Positions 11,918 to 22,642 of a DNA stretch of 64,000 nt are shown here, one piece after another. Location: contig NC_088170.1 in the NCBI RefSeq assembly GCF_028769735.1, positions 65,387,085-65,451,084 on the forward strand, written 5' to 3'. This DNA is from Zonotrichia leucophrys gambelii. Taxonomy: Eukaryota; Chordata; Aves; Passeriformes; Passerellidae. The notes beneath the pieces are model-generated. The model had not been told where the DNA came from. It saw only the letters and a list, made by a program, of their open reading frames with translations, and did not search any database. Positions within the stretch are counted from its first letter, which is position 1. Every line of letters starts with the position of its first letter. The position numbers and the translations under genes were made by a program.

Positions 11918-12093
11918 CCAGATTTAAGCACTGGAACAGGCTTTCCAGGGAAGTGGAGTCACCACCCCTGGAAGTGTTTGAAAAAGCAGTAGCTGTGTCT
12001 CTGCAGAATATGATTTAGTGAGCCTGATGGTGTTTGGTTGGGCTTGGTGTTCTTGGAAGTCTTTCCAACCTTAATGATTCTGTGATTCTATGA
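11918..12093 (+). mobile_element. CR1 LINE 3' fragment
   Basis: It starts near GATTTAAGCACTGGAACAGG, passes through GAAGTGGAGTCACCACCCCT and ends with CTTTCCAACCTTAATGATTC followed by TGTGATTCTATGA, the diagnostic CR1 terminus. It is 5'-truncated and sense-oriented. It lies about 490 bp downstream of another CR1 3' end, so the two are independent insertions. Confidence 0.9.
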
Positions 12094-12659
12094 CTGCAAA
12101 AACAAGCAAGCCCCAAGGGCAGAGCCCAGCCAGTGCTCCTCCTCCTCCTCATGTCCCCTTTCCCAGGTGCCCATCAAGAGTCAGCCCTGTGGCTCAGCTC
12201 TTCACACTCACAGCCACCCTCATCCCAGCCACCATCAGTAACATTTATTAGGTGCAGATGCAGACCAGCAACAGGGAGGATGCTCTGCAAACACATGTCA
12301 TAAAAATATAGTCCATTCCTCCAGGGTCTTGAAGTGTGAGTGTAGGACAGGAGACAGCAGATGGACGCAGGCACATGGAGAGGCAGTGCTGGTCAGTGCT
12401 ACAGGCAGATGCTTGCCAGACTGGCCCCAGTTCAGCAAAGTGGAGTGCTGCCACATGTGCAAAGCTGTGCAGACATCAAAAACACACTGCTTTTCCTCCC
12501 TCTCTCTCTCAACAAGCTTAGGAGTTGCCAGGATGAGAAGGTGGTAAGAAGTGGTCAAGTGGGAGCAGGATGTTTAATCTAAGAGTTACTGTAATCAGTG
12601 GGCTGTCATCTCTCTCTATCTGCTTTCAGCAGCTCTGTCCAAACAGTGGACAGAGTGAC

Positions 12660-12850
12660 ACAGATTTTTGTGGATTCAGCACAGTAATTGCCTCCAATTA
12701 TAATTTCTGATGTGATTCAAGGAAGAAAATGCTGTATTCTTCTTTATTCCTGCAGTCATCGGCTAATGAAACGTGCCACGGATATTTATAGAACTGACAT
12801 TGTAAATAGCATTTGCATTTGGTGCCTTTGAGTTATTTAGTGTGACAGTG
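12660..12850. promoter_or_regulatory. Candidate conserved intronic element with POU octamer
   Basis: This AT-rich, repeat-free block contains CCAATTATAATTT, GGCTAATGAAACG and a perfect octamer ATTTGCAT at 12811-12818 (POU-factor site). The mix of homeodomain-like TAAT cores and an octamer resembles neural enhancers, but this is inference only. Confidence 0.25.
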
Positions 12851-15800
12851 CTTTCACCAGGAGGGTTTTTTTCATTCTGAAAGGGAAAGGTTCTCTTTGG
12901 AGCTGTTTCCTCCCATCACCTTGGCAGTTTGTGTTGGATGGAGCAGCTCTGTGGGCAGTTGTGATAATTTAGTGACAAAGTGTTGGGTGTACAGGGATTA
13001 GCTGAGCGTTGTGGAGGTTTTGGGGCTGTGTCACAGACAGTTTACAGGATTCTCTGAGACAATGTTTGAGTTACAGTGAAGATGAATAGAGAGGAGGGCA
13101 ATCATCAGAGCACTTCATGGCACAAAGCAAAATAACCGCCAGCCTGCCTTCCCTAGGAAACCCGTTGTGTAAATATTTGGGTAGACGCCTCCAAAGGAGA
13201 TTTAAAGTCTTGTGATAAAGGTAACTAAAACGTCCTTTCCTTGAGAAAAACAGCTGCAGTTCAGAAGATCCCATGAGTAACCATGAGGCAGATTTCCTTT
13301 CTGTAGCATCTCTGTATTAGAGTAAACAAACGTATATGTCAGGAATTGCTGTCACCTATGGACCTCAAAATGTTTTGCAAAGGTCAGGATCAGATTTTCT
13401 GTCCTCAAGGTGCAGAAGCCAAGGAGCAGAGAAAGAATGCATGCCTTGTGTACAGTCAGCCCTCCTGCAGGCTGCTCCAGCTCCTCAGCCACACTGACAC
13501 ATTGCTTCAGGTCTTCACATGCCTTAAAAGCAGTATCTGTGTTTGAGTATTGAAGATATATTATCTCTACACACTCACATATATAAATGACAGAGCTTTT
13601 TAAAAGCACTCATGCTCAGTTCTTCAAGCTCTTGGGGGGTCATGCTGCATGAGCAGGCACTAAAAGAAGTGGCAGATTTTCAGAATAAAAATGTGAGTTG
13701 CCGAGCTGTTTTGGGTGGGGAAAAAATGTGTTCTGCATTTTGGCGCAAAACTTCCATCTGAGCTTGTGTTAAGTGTGGTCCATGAGATGCTCATGGCCCA
13801 TATTCACACCCTGCCCGTGCAGCTTGCTGCCATATGGGTGAACTGTTAGCACTCAGGAGTGCGTAACACACTCCCACCTCTTCACATGTCTTGAGAAGCT
13901 TTGGAAGTCTGAGGGATTGCTGTGGATACAGCATCCTGGCAGAGCTGCAGCTGAGTGAGCAGCAGGGATAGCCATGGAACCCCTCTAGGAGCTGTCTCAC
14001 CTCACTTGAAATGTTTGAGTGTTCCCTCTGCCTTTGAGCATCAAGGGCATCTCAGCTGTTAGGCTGAATTTGGCTTTTTAATTTCTGGAGTTGGGGAAGA
14101 GGGATCTTGACCTCCAGAAGGAAAGTGGAGGGGCTGTGTTGGTACAGAAAATCTCACTGAGCTCACTGTGAAAACCAGGACTTGATCAGGACTGACCCCC
14201 CTCGTTTCCCTGCCACATCAAGTGTCCCCCTCTTCTGTCAGGAAGCCTGCTCAACCATTGTTTCTTGTCCCTTTGCTGGGATTTTGCTTTTTCAAGGTGA
14301 AGGAAAAGTTATGCCTTGGTGCCTCTTAGTTCAAGTTCCTCTTAGCTTAGTTCTCCCCATCCTTCTTTGGGTAAGAGCCTTGGGAAGGGAGAACCTCAAT
14401 TCAGTCCTGTGCTCTCCCTCCCTCCATCCAGACTCTGGTACTCTCAGTTCATTTTGGTGACCTCCTGCTCCCATTCATGAGGCTTTGGTGTAGATTTCCC
14501 TTCTCTGATTGCTCAGGGAAGCAGAAGGCATTCCCTGGCTGGTTTTGCAGGAGCCAGCCACAGCCCCATGCACGGCAGAGCAGCAGATAGTGCAGAGCAG
14601 CCAATTTGCACAGTGTCAGAGGCAGCATCTTTTACCCAGACAGGCTGTGCTAAATCAGGGCCTTCTTGCTGTGCTTTGAAATGCTCCCGTTCCTTGCTCT
14701 GACGAACCGGCAGAGTTTGTATAGATCCAACAATGCAAAAAAGCACATAATGTGGGCTTCAGACACCTGGTGGAATAATAAAGCAGAAAGGAGGGAGGGC
14801 AGGACCATCATATTTTAGCTTGTATCAAGTAGGAAGCCTGTCTCTACCTTCTTTTCTTTTCTCTTGGAAAGCTCTGCTCATTTCTAAGGCAAATGAAAAG
14901 CCCCGTGGCTGGGGGAAGGAAATGCTGCAGCAGATCTCCAACCTGTGGACCTGCTGAGCTTCAAGGGATGTTCATGAAAGGCCTTTCAATTAGTCAACCA
15001 TCATGTGCTGCATTTCAGAGCTTTGCTTTATTCAGATATTTATTCATGTTCCCAGCTGTTTGCATTTGGGATTTCTTTTAGCAGTGAAAGCACTAAGGGG
15101 TTATGAAACTCCGGGCTGGAAAAGTACAGAGAGCTAAAGAAGCTCCATAGTGCTTTGCTGAAACACTACAGCACAAAGTCAGACATCTCAGAAAATGTTC
15201 CCTCTTCCCCCTTTCACCTGCTTTTATTCATATTTCAACTTTGTTATAGCCAATGGAGCACAACACACGAAAGCAGGACTGTGTTCCATCCCTGCCATCG
15301 CCACAATGAACTCACTGCTTTATCTCTTGCCTTGGGTAAACTCATATTAAACCTGGAATATCACTGCATATTCCCCATCTTGGAGATGCAGTGGATAAGT
15401 GACAGTAAGAGGATGAGGGAGATGTCAAAGCACAGCTCAGGCACTCAGAGTTTTATCTGCTGGGGAAGCCCAGTGAAGGAAGCTTGTGGTTCCCCCTGCC
15501 TGTGTGAACATGACCCACACAACTCTTCCAAGCAGGAGAAACCATTGCAAAGCCCTTCTGTGAGCCTCTGGCATATTTTTACAACTGAGCTGAAAGCTGT
15601 TTAATAGTGAAAAATCTCGCTCACCAAGTAATGCACCTTAGGAGAAGATATTTTTTGCATAACGTTTCTTACTGGGGGAAATTCTCGTAAGACAATTTAT
15701 TGCCATGGCAGTAACTGGTTGACATTTATGAGAAGCCTTGTTTTACAAGGCTTTCCTTTGGCTGCAGTGCCAGGGCTCCAGTTGTGCTGATGGAAGAAGA

Positions 15801-16699
15801 AAAGGAAGGTGATGTTATTTTGTGTGCAGGATAGAGATGCATTGATGTGAATAACAAAAAGGGTTGTATAACAAAAATTCTGCGTGAATTGCATGGGATT
15901 GTTCCTTCCAGAATTGTCAATTGTGGATGAGTTGAAGGGAAAAGCTCATTTTGACAGAAGTTTTCTCATAATAAACCATGCCTCTTCAATGGCCTGCTTA
16001 AGTTTCAACAGAGTTGTTGGAATACTTGAATCTTTGTTTTGTGGAAGGGGCTGGGTAAGACTTGTTTCAATCTGGTACCAGAAAAAGGAGAGATGGATGT
16101 GAGACAGAGCTGTCAAGAGGGAGGACAGAAGCACCCAGAAGAGGCTGATGGGCTCCTGTGCAGAGAGACAGCAGGATGAGGATGATGCTGCTGGAGATGG
16201 CTGAGGTTGCAGATCCTGTGGCAATGGCCACACAATGCCTGGAATCTTGAATGGGCAAAGCTGATGGTGGAGCACCCACCACTGCCTCCTGGATGCCAGC
16301 ACATCCAGCCCCATCAGCCACAGGGGCAGCTGATTTTTAACCCGCAGAGCTGAAGCAGAAAGCTGAGCTGTCCTCAGTTAACCCCCCAAGCACACTTCCC
16401 ACTCTCTGCAAGGCAGCTTTGTGTCAGGGGCTCAGCTTGGCACTGGTGGGAAGAGGTGATGGATGAGGGCAGGAATGCCCAGGATGCTGCAGCAGTTTTG
16501 TCTCCAGCAGCCTGTGACCCCCTCCCACTGGGATCCTGTGGACTCTGCTCCCTTCTGGTGATACTTTAGGACTCACCATGGCAAGCAATATTATTAAATT
16601 GAGCTGGGGATCCATGCAAAGCACAGGAAGATGCCTTGGCTGCAGCTGGTGGGTCCCTGGGGGGCTAAGCTGAACTGTGGGGCTGCTCTGGGTCTGTGC

Positions 16700-17117
16700 C
16701 AATGTGAGTCCAGGTGTGCATGAGCATTGTAGGGTGAGCCCACCCTGGGGGGCTGCCTGTGTGCTGCCTAAGTCATGCTGAGAAAGGGATTTCCAAGAGC
16801 CAAAGAGGCTTAAGGCTGCCCATATCCCATTAACAGATAGTGGGATTGTGCCTGTCTCTGAAGGGCTTTGTGGGACTGAGCTGGGATCTGTAACTCTGCA
16901 AAGCAAAGTTGCTCCTCACTCACAGTGCTCTGTGCAGGAGAGGGCTTGATGCTCTGTAGAGGAGTTCCCTCAGACCACAGCTCATTTATTTCTGAGAACC
17001 CCAATCCATGGACCTTGGAAATCTCATATAAGCCTTGTACACATAATAGTTTCAATGATATTATTTGTTAACTGTTGTAATAAACTGCTGGTGTGGGAGC
17101 ACCTTTCGACCAGTACA
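16700..17117 (+). mobile_element. Possible ERVL-like LTR 3' part (left limit uncertain)
   Basis: A TATA-like CATATAAG sits at 17025-17032 and AATAAA at 17079-17084. A CA-ended terminus at 17117 is followed directly by GTGACGTCAGAAGTGG. That following text resembles the tRNA-Leu-type primer-binding site seen in ERVL elements (TGTCAGAAGTGG core). The order TATA, poly(A) signal, CA end, PBS is what a + strand 5' LTR would show. No TG start was identified, so the left limit is a guess, and no gag or pol remnant was recognised downstream. Confidence 0.35.
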
Positions 17118-17118
17118 G

Positions 17119-17126
17119 TGACGTCA
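17119..17126. promoter_or_regulatory. Perfect CRE palindrome TGACGTCA
   Basis: The eight-base CREB/ATF site lies 553 bp upstream of coding exon 2. It overlaps the presumed primer-binding site of a retroviral relic, so it may be incidental. CRE occupancy usually depends on an unmethylated CpG. Confidence 0.5.
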
Positions 17127-17679
17127 GAAGTGGCTCCTGTGGTACATCCTAAATAGGATACTCCAAGTAGGACAAGCCCATTTCAGGACTCAGGGCCAGA
17201 CAAGCCCCTGGTGCCACTCCATGGAGCAGCATCAGCACAGCCAGGGAGGAGCCTGGCCCCACAGTCCCTGTGGCATGGCTGGATCCCTGCTGTTGAGGGG
17301 CTTGGGGAAGCTTGCCTGGATGTCTCCTCTGCCAGCCAAGCCAGCTGCAGAGCTGGAGGCCTCAATGTGGAATGTCAGGGCCCCTGTGCTGCAAACCTGC
17401 CCCCACTGGAGCACCCTCCTCCTCCTGGCAGCTGCATCCCAGCAGGCACCAGACACCCCTCCATGACAGCTACCAGGGCAGCTTCTCTTTTTCTCCTTCC
17501 AGCCTTTTCTTTACCCTGGTGCCAAAAGAAGGGGGATTAATTTAAAAAGGAAGGAGTAAACACAAACCAAAAGGACTGCACTGAATGAAAGGCTCCAAGT
17601 TGTGCTGGGGGAAGGCAGCAGCCACGTGCTAAGCTGTGACTCCAGACACCCTGACACGTGTTCCTCTTCTCCCTTGCAG

Positions 17680-17745
17680 ATGACAGAGGGTCGCAGATGC
17701 CAAGTGCACCTCCTTGATGACAGGAAGCTGGAGCTCCTTGTTCAG
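17680..17745 (+). CDS. FRMD4A: FRMD4A coding exon 2 (residues 1-22)
   Basis: The exon begins exactly with ATG and encodes MTEGRRCQVHLLDD then RKLELLVQ, 22 codons in phase 0. The acceptor is TTCTCCCTTGCAG (AG at 17678-17679) and the donor is TTCAG|GTAGGA. The sequence is the first beta-strand region of the FERM F1 (ubiquitin-like) lobe. In short isoforms this ATG is the initiator, with A at -3 supplied by exon 1. In long isoforms the same codon is known to be an internal Met after a short distal N-terminus. No stop or frameshift is present. The neighbouring reading frame upstream (through the acceptor) shows no extension, which supports the splice boundary over an intronic start. Confidence 0.95.
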
Positions 17746-20353
17746 GTAGGAACTGCACATTTCATCTTTTGGTAGTTTGCTACAGCTGTGGGTTTTCACC
17801 AGGGTGGGGAGAGTAAAGGCTTTTCAGCTGGTTTTCTCAGCAGCCTCACGCTGTGATTGCCTGCAGAGCTCAGGGAAGCTGCAGTAGGGCTGCCTGAGAA
17901 GGATCTGCAAAGGCATATCTGTGGGAAGGACTAATTCAAGACATATTTTTACTTTATGCTGTGCCAAAACTGTCCCAGTCCCTGCCAATGAGATAGAAAA
18001 GCACCTCTGGTCATTTTTGACACTATTATTATATCTCTTAACTATGTTTTTGAGGCACTGCTTAGCTATGAGAAACGCATTGCATCTGCTTAAAATACCT
18101 CCAGTTCTCTGCTTGCCACCCTAAATTGCTGGGCTGCACATCAGAGGGGATTGTGCCCATGCCCTGTGAATGTGGTTGGCAGCAGAAGATGCTGTGGTGG
18201 TCATGCCACAGGCAGGGATTTCTTGTAGGCTCATGTGTCAAACACAAATATGTATTAAAATTAGTCCATGTTCCATCTGCCTTATTTTTTACTTAAAAAA
18301 AAAAAGAAGGAAGGCTGGAAACAATGAGAGTCTGGTGGTGGCTTTGTAAGGATTGGCTGGTGAAAGCTATAGCATCCTACACTTTCCTGACAATTTTGGC
18401 TCCTGTCTCAGAGATCCCCAACGGGTTAACAGCAAGAATTAGAAGAATGTCTTTCCTTTTACAAAGGCTTCCACAGGCAGCCACAGGCAGCCAAAGCAGC
18501 AGGAAATGAAACTTCCCATAGCACCCAAATGCCCTGGCTACAGCTGATAAGATGGGAGGGGGGGCAGGATCCTGCCCAGCACCTGAATGGGGATGGCTGG
18601 AGGGAACTTGAATCACAGGAAGCACGTTCAGCCTCACGTTCTGGAAAGTTGCTTAAAAATACCATTACAAAACTGTTAATGGGTAATGTTTTTACAGTCA
18701 TCTAGGAGGTGAAATCCCTCAGCTGCCCCTGACACACAGAATGTTCAGAGAGTGCCTGGATAACCATGAGTCAGGCCAGTGGTGGAAGGAGAACAGCTAA
18801 ATGAGGATGACTAATTAAAACAAAACACCATAGCAATGGTCTCTGCATAGGCTGCACCGGGTTCTCTGATGTTTTGCAGCTGGCTGGGGGGGAAGTTTAG
18901 TCACCTTCATCACAAGGACACAGCACTTGGCTTCCGGTGTCATCTAAATGCCTTTTCTAATTTTTCTTAGTTCAATTAAAAATTAAAATGGACTATTGGA
19001 GAATAGCTCTGCTAAAGCACTGCTCGGTATATTAATAATCACAGCTTAAAATATAGTGCAGGAAATCTATGAGAGCTGCCCTGGCCAACCTACTTATTTG
19101 GGGTTTGATCAATGACACTAAAAAACCACAGCAGGATGACAGCCAAGGAGGCTGGTGTGGGAAAATGTGTCCACTTCCAAGGGAGCAGGAATGGTGCCAC
19201 GTGATATCATGTTTTTTTAAGTGTTTGATCACACCTTCAGTGGAATTCCTTGTAATCAATAGAGGAAGCAAATTGCTCTGTAAATCACACTAACTAGTTT
19301 GCAAGTGACCCATGGTTGAATTTTATTAGTACAACAAATCGTTTTGGTGTTTTCAAGTAATGTGTGAATGGGGGAAGCCGGGAGGGTGATGATGAAAAAT
19401 TCATGCCCAGAAAAAGCAGCAACCTCTGTTGCATGCACTACTCAGATCTCTGAGTTCCTCCATGCCCCCATTTATACAGGAATATCCACTGAGGCATCTC
19501 AGATCCTTTTCTGGCCTAATGACAATGCTGTTAGGCAGCTTCCAGTCAGGGTGAAATCGCTTTTGGGTGGAGCAGATGAAGAGGAAGGTGGATGTTTTGG
19601 ACTTGAGGATGTCTCCAGTATTGATTCTCTTTGCAGACATGGGCACAGCACTTTGGTTTGCCTGCCTGTAAAGCACCGGCAAAGCCACCAGTGTTGGGTG
19701 GTCCTGGAGCTGCTCCACTCAGCAGGAGAGGGCTGAGGTTACCCAAAGAGATGAGCAGCTCTTTGTCCCAGTGGGCTCAGCTCCCTCTGGGAGCAACATG
19801 CACGCTGCAAGGGGAAATCTCACCAGCTGACCCATATTGTTTGTACCTTATCTTGAGATTTCAGATAAAAATTGTTTTGTAAGTTCTGAGCACCGTTGTT
19901 TTTATTAGTGACTTGAACTAGAAGCTGTAAATAAAGTGTTCATCCAAGCCCAAGCTTCTGGCTGTCACTTCAAAGCTGTGTTTTTCTGTGGGTGTCTTGC
20001 CATGGGCTGGAACACAGGGCTGGTTTGCTGGGTTTTATCATGAAAGAGGTGCCTCCATAGCTCTGTTGGGCCTCAAAATCTAGACCTGCATTGGCTTGAA
20101 TTGCTCAGGAGTCAGTATCTTAAATTCTCATGTGAAATTTCCTCCTTTACATCAATGTTTCTTGGAGGCTTTTCCACTCCTATGAGAGTTTAGGAAACAG
20201 CACTGGTAATCACTAAATTTGATTTCTCTCCATGGGAGAGATCAAAAGAACAGCCTAACCTGGATCTGGCTTTACATCACCTTTCAGGGCTTGTCTGTGT
20301 GATATCAGATGCTCTGCCTGGAGAAGGGTTCAGGGATCCTGCTGCTGTATTTT

Positions 20354-20700
20354 CATAGAACCACAGAATCACAGAAAGGTTTGGGTTGGAAGGGATCTTA
20401 AAGACCATCTAGCTTCACTCCCCCTGCCATGGGCAGGGCCACCTTTCACCGGAACTGAGTAAAGAATTTCTTCCTAACACCTAATCTAAGTCCCTCCTTT
20501 TTTTTAGTTTAAAACAATGTCCCCTTTTCCCATCTCTATCTGCCCATGGAAAAAGTAACTCTCCCTCTTTTTAATAATCCTCCTTTAAGTACTGGAGGGT
20601 TGCAGTGGGGTCTCCCTGGACTCTTCTCTTTTCCAGGCTGAACAACCCCAGCTCTCTTTTCTTCGTGGGAGAGATGCTCCAGGCCTCTGCTCATCTTTGG
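20354..20700 (-). mobile_element. CR1 LINE 3' fragment, minus strand
   Basis: This is the reverse complement of a CR1 tail: CATAGAACCACAGAATCACA, then GGTTTGGGTTGGAAGGGATC, then the CCTGCCATGGGCAGGGCCACC segment in pieces. Further in are GGGGTCTCCCTGGACTCTTC and CAGGCTGAACAACCCCAGCT. It is non-coding and antisense to FRMD4A. It retains roughly 350 bp of the 3' UTR and 3' end, and internal T-rich stretches (20508-20516) look like later expansions. Confidence 0.9.
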
Positions 20701-22554
20701 AGTATTCCTCTTTGGTGTAGGGAAAAAAAAGGAGAAGAAGCTGGGTCTGATTGAAGGAGAGAGCTGGGTGCAGCTCCCTCAAAGGGATGCAGAAGATCTT
20801 GAAACAGCTTTGGCCAGTGGCTCTGGGGAGATGAAATTATTTCCTATCCTGCCTGAAGTGCTGCTGGGCAAAGCCAGATGCATCTGGGAACAATCAGGGT
20901 GTTTGCAAAAAGCAGTGTATTAAGCAAATGCACTCCCTTTTTGTCTGTGAATTAGCTGTGATCAGACATGGGGGTTCATGAATCTGTCATTTGAAATATA
21001 TCAGTTGGTGGGTAATGAGGGCCAGGCTGCAGGAGGACAGGGGGTGGAACTGGTGCTTCTGCTCACAGGAGTCAGCAGTAGCTCAGTGGGACAGCTCTGC
21101 CAGGCCAGACTGAAATGTTTCAACACCACAAATTCCCTCCCAAAACTGCAAAAACCCCTCTGACAGGCCACACAGCTATGTCCAGTTGGACCCACCAGGC
21201 ACATAGGTTTTATTTGCATTACTGTCCCCCAAAAGTGAGATTTTGGCTCAGAGGCAGCATTTATAACCCCTTCTGTGAATGTTGGCTTGCTTCAGTGTTG
21301 GCACATAATGCAAGGCTTGGGGTTACCATCATCAGGAAAGAGATCCTGGCTTCACTCAGACAAAGGGTCCTGACTGAAATCTTGTCCTTCCAAGTCAAGC
21401 AGCTGCAGAGTGGTGCAGCAGCAGCTAAGGAAAAGCAGAAACAGAGGATTTGTGGATAAAAGAAAACCCTCCCCAATGTGTTTTGTCAGATAAATGCTGA
21501 AATTTAGAAGGGCTAATCATAAACAGAGACAGAGGAGGATCATATGGAAATCTCTTCCTGAGGGTCTGAAACTCAAAGGCTATTTGACTTGGGATTAGGC
21601 AGAAAAGTTGCATTTGGTGTGTGTTTCATTTGATAAATGCCTGCTGAAGATCTGGAGTGTGTGGCAAGTTTATACAGCATGGTTTTTTGGACAGTTTTTT
21701 CTTTCTGAGCAGGAGCAGAGTGTAGCTCCGTGGATCTTAAAATCTGAGTGATTTCTCCTGTTTCTGTTTGATGCATGTTTAGTTTGTAGCACAGTTCTTT
21801 TTTTTAAAAAGTGTTTGGCTTTATCCAGATAATCTTCTTCAGTGAGCAAGTCCATTTTCATACTTCTGGAAAATGGATTTCCTCCATTCCCCCCTCACAG
21901 CCTCCCTATCAGTTATATTATTTCCCAGTGACCATGTATCATTTGCCTGCTGCACATGAAAGGTTTGTGTTGCTTTATTCAAAGACTTTTGCGTAATTGC
22001 CAATTCCTTCCTTTTCATGTGGATTTTATAAACATGGCTTCTTTTTTTTTTTTTCTGGGATGGCTGAATCAGGCAGCCTGGCTTGATCCTGGCTCCTGCA
22101 CTGGCTGTGCCTGTTATCTGACAGCAGCTCAGGCAACTGTCATCCACAAGTGTTAAGCCTCCTAATTCTTTCTCTCTGGAGGAGCTGTTGCAGAAATGGA
22201 GCTCATCTGAGGCTCGTAGCAGAGCTGTCTGTGGGGTCTGAAAGCTCTGCAATTTGAGTGTGGGAAATAACTGGGCAATTTGTTTCTGACCTCCTTCCTA
22301 GGAACCACTAAGCCAGGGAGAGACAGGGGGGTCAGCACAACCTGTAGGTGGTGATTAACCATTTCTCTCTCCATGTGGACATTTCTTGAGTAACTCTTCT
22401 TGCAGCATTTCCATCTCCCAGCTGCCATGCAGGTGCATGCAGAAGCACAGTGACACCTGTACATGCACAGCCAAAATTAACAGGATGCACTGAACATCCC
22501 TCTTAATCAGCTCTGCTCTGAGTGAGTGAGGAATCTTTCAGGAGCACAGGATTT

Positions 22555-22642
22555 GTTTGCAGTGTGCCTGCCTGGTGCAGCATCTCATCCCCAGGAACTG
22601 TTTGCAGTGCCTGCCTGGTGCAGCATCTCATGCCCAGGAGCC
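22555..22642. repeat. Direct tandem duplication, 45 + 43 bp
   Basis: Unit 1 (22555-22599) and unit 2 (22600-22642) both start GTTTGCAGTG and share GCCTGCCTGGTGCAGCATCT. They differ by a 2-bp TG indel and a few substitutions near the end. There is no gene context. Confidence 0.85.

Larger units (their letters stand above)
1070..17679 (+). other. FRMD4A: FRMD4A intron 1
   Basis: This 16.6-kb intron is bounded by GTAACG and a pyrimidine-rich TTCTCCCTTGCAG acceptor. GC-rich DNA continues to ~2130 and ordinary CpG-poor DNA follows. Recognisable contents are a large inverted repeat (6314-6658), AT-rich simple runs near 7806-7830 and 9020-9042, a possibly conserved block (~9830-10090), two + strand CR1 fragments (~11280-11425 and ~11918-12093), an AT-rich block with a POU octamer (12660-12850) and an ERVL-like LTR/PBS junction near 17117. 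I see no coding exon in the rest. Confidence 0.85.
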
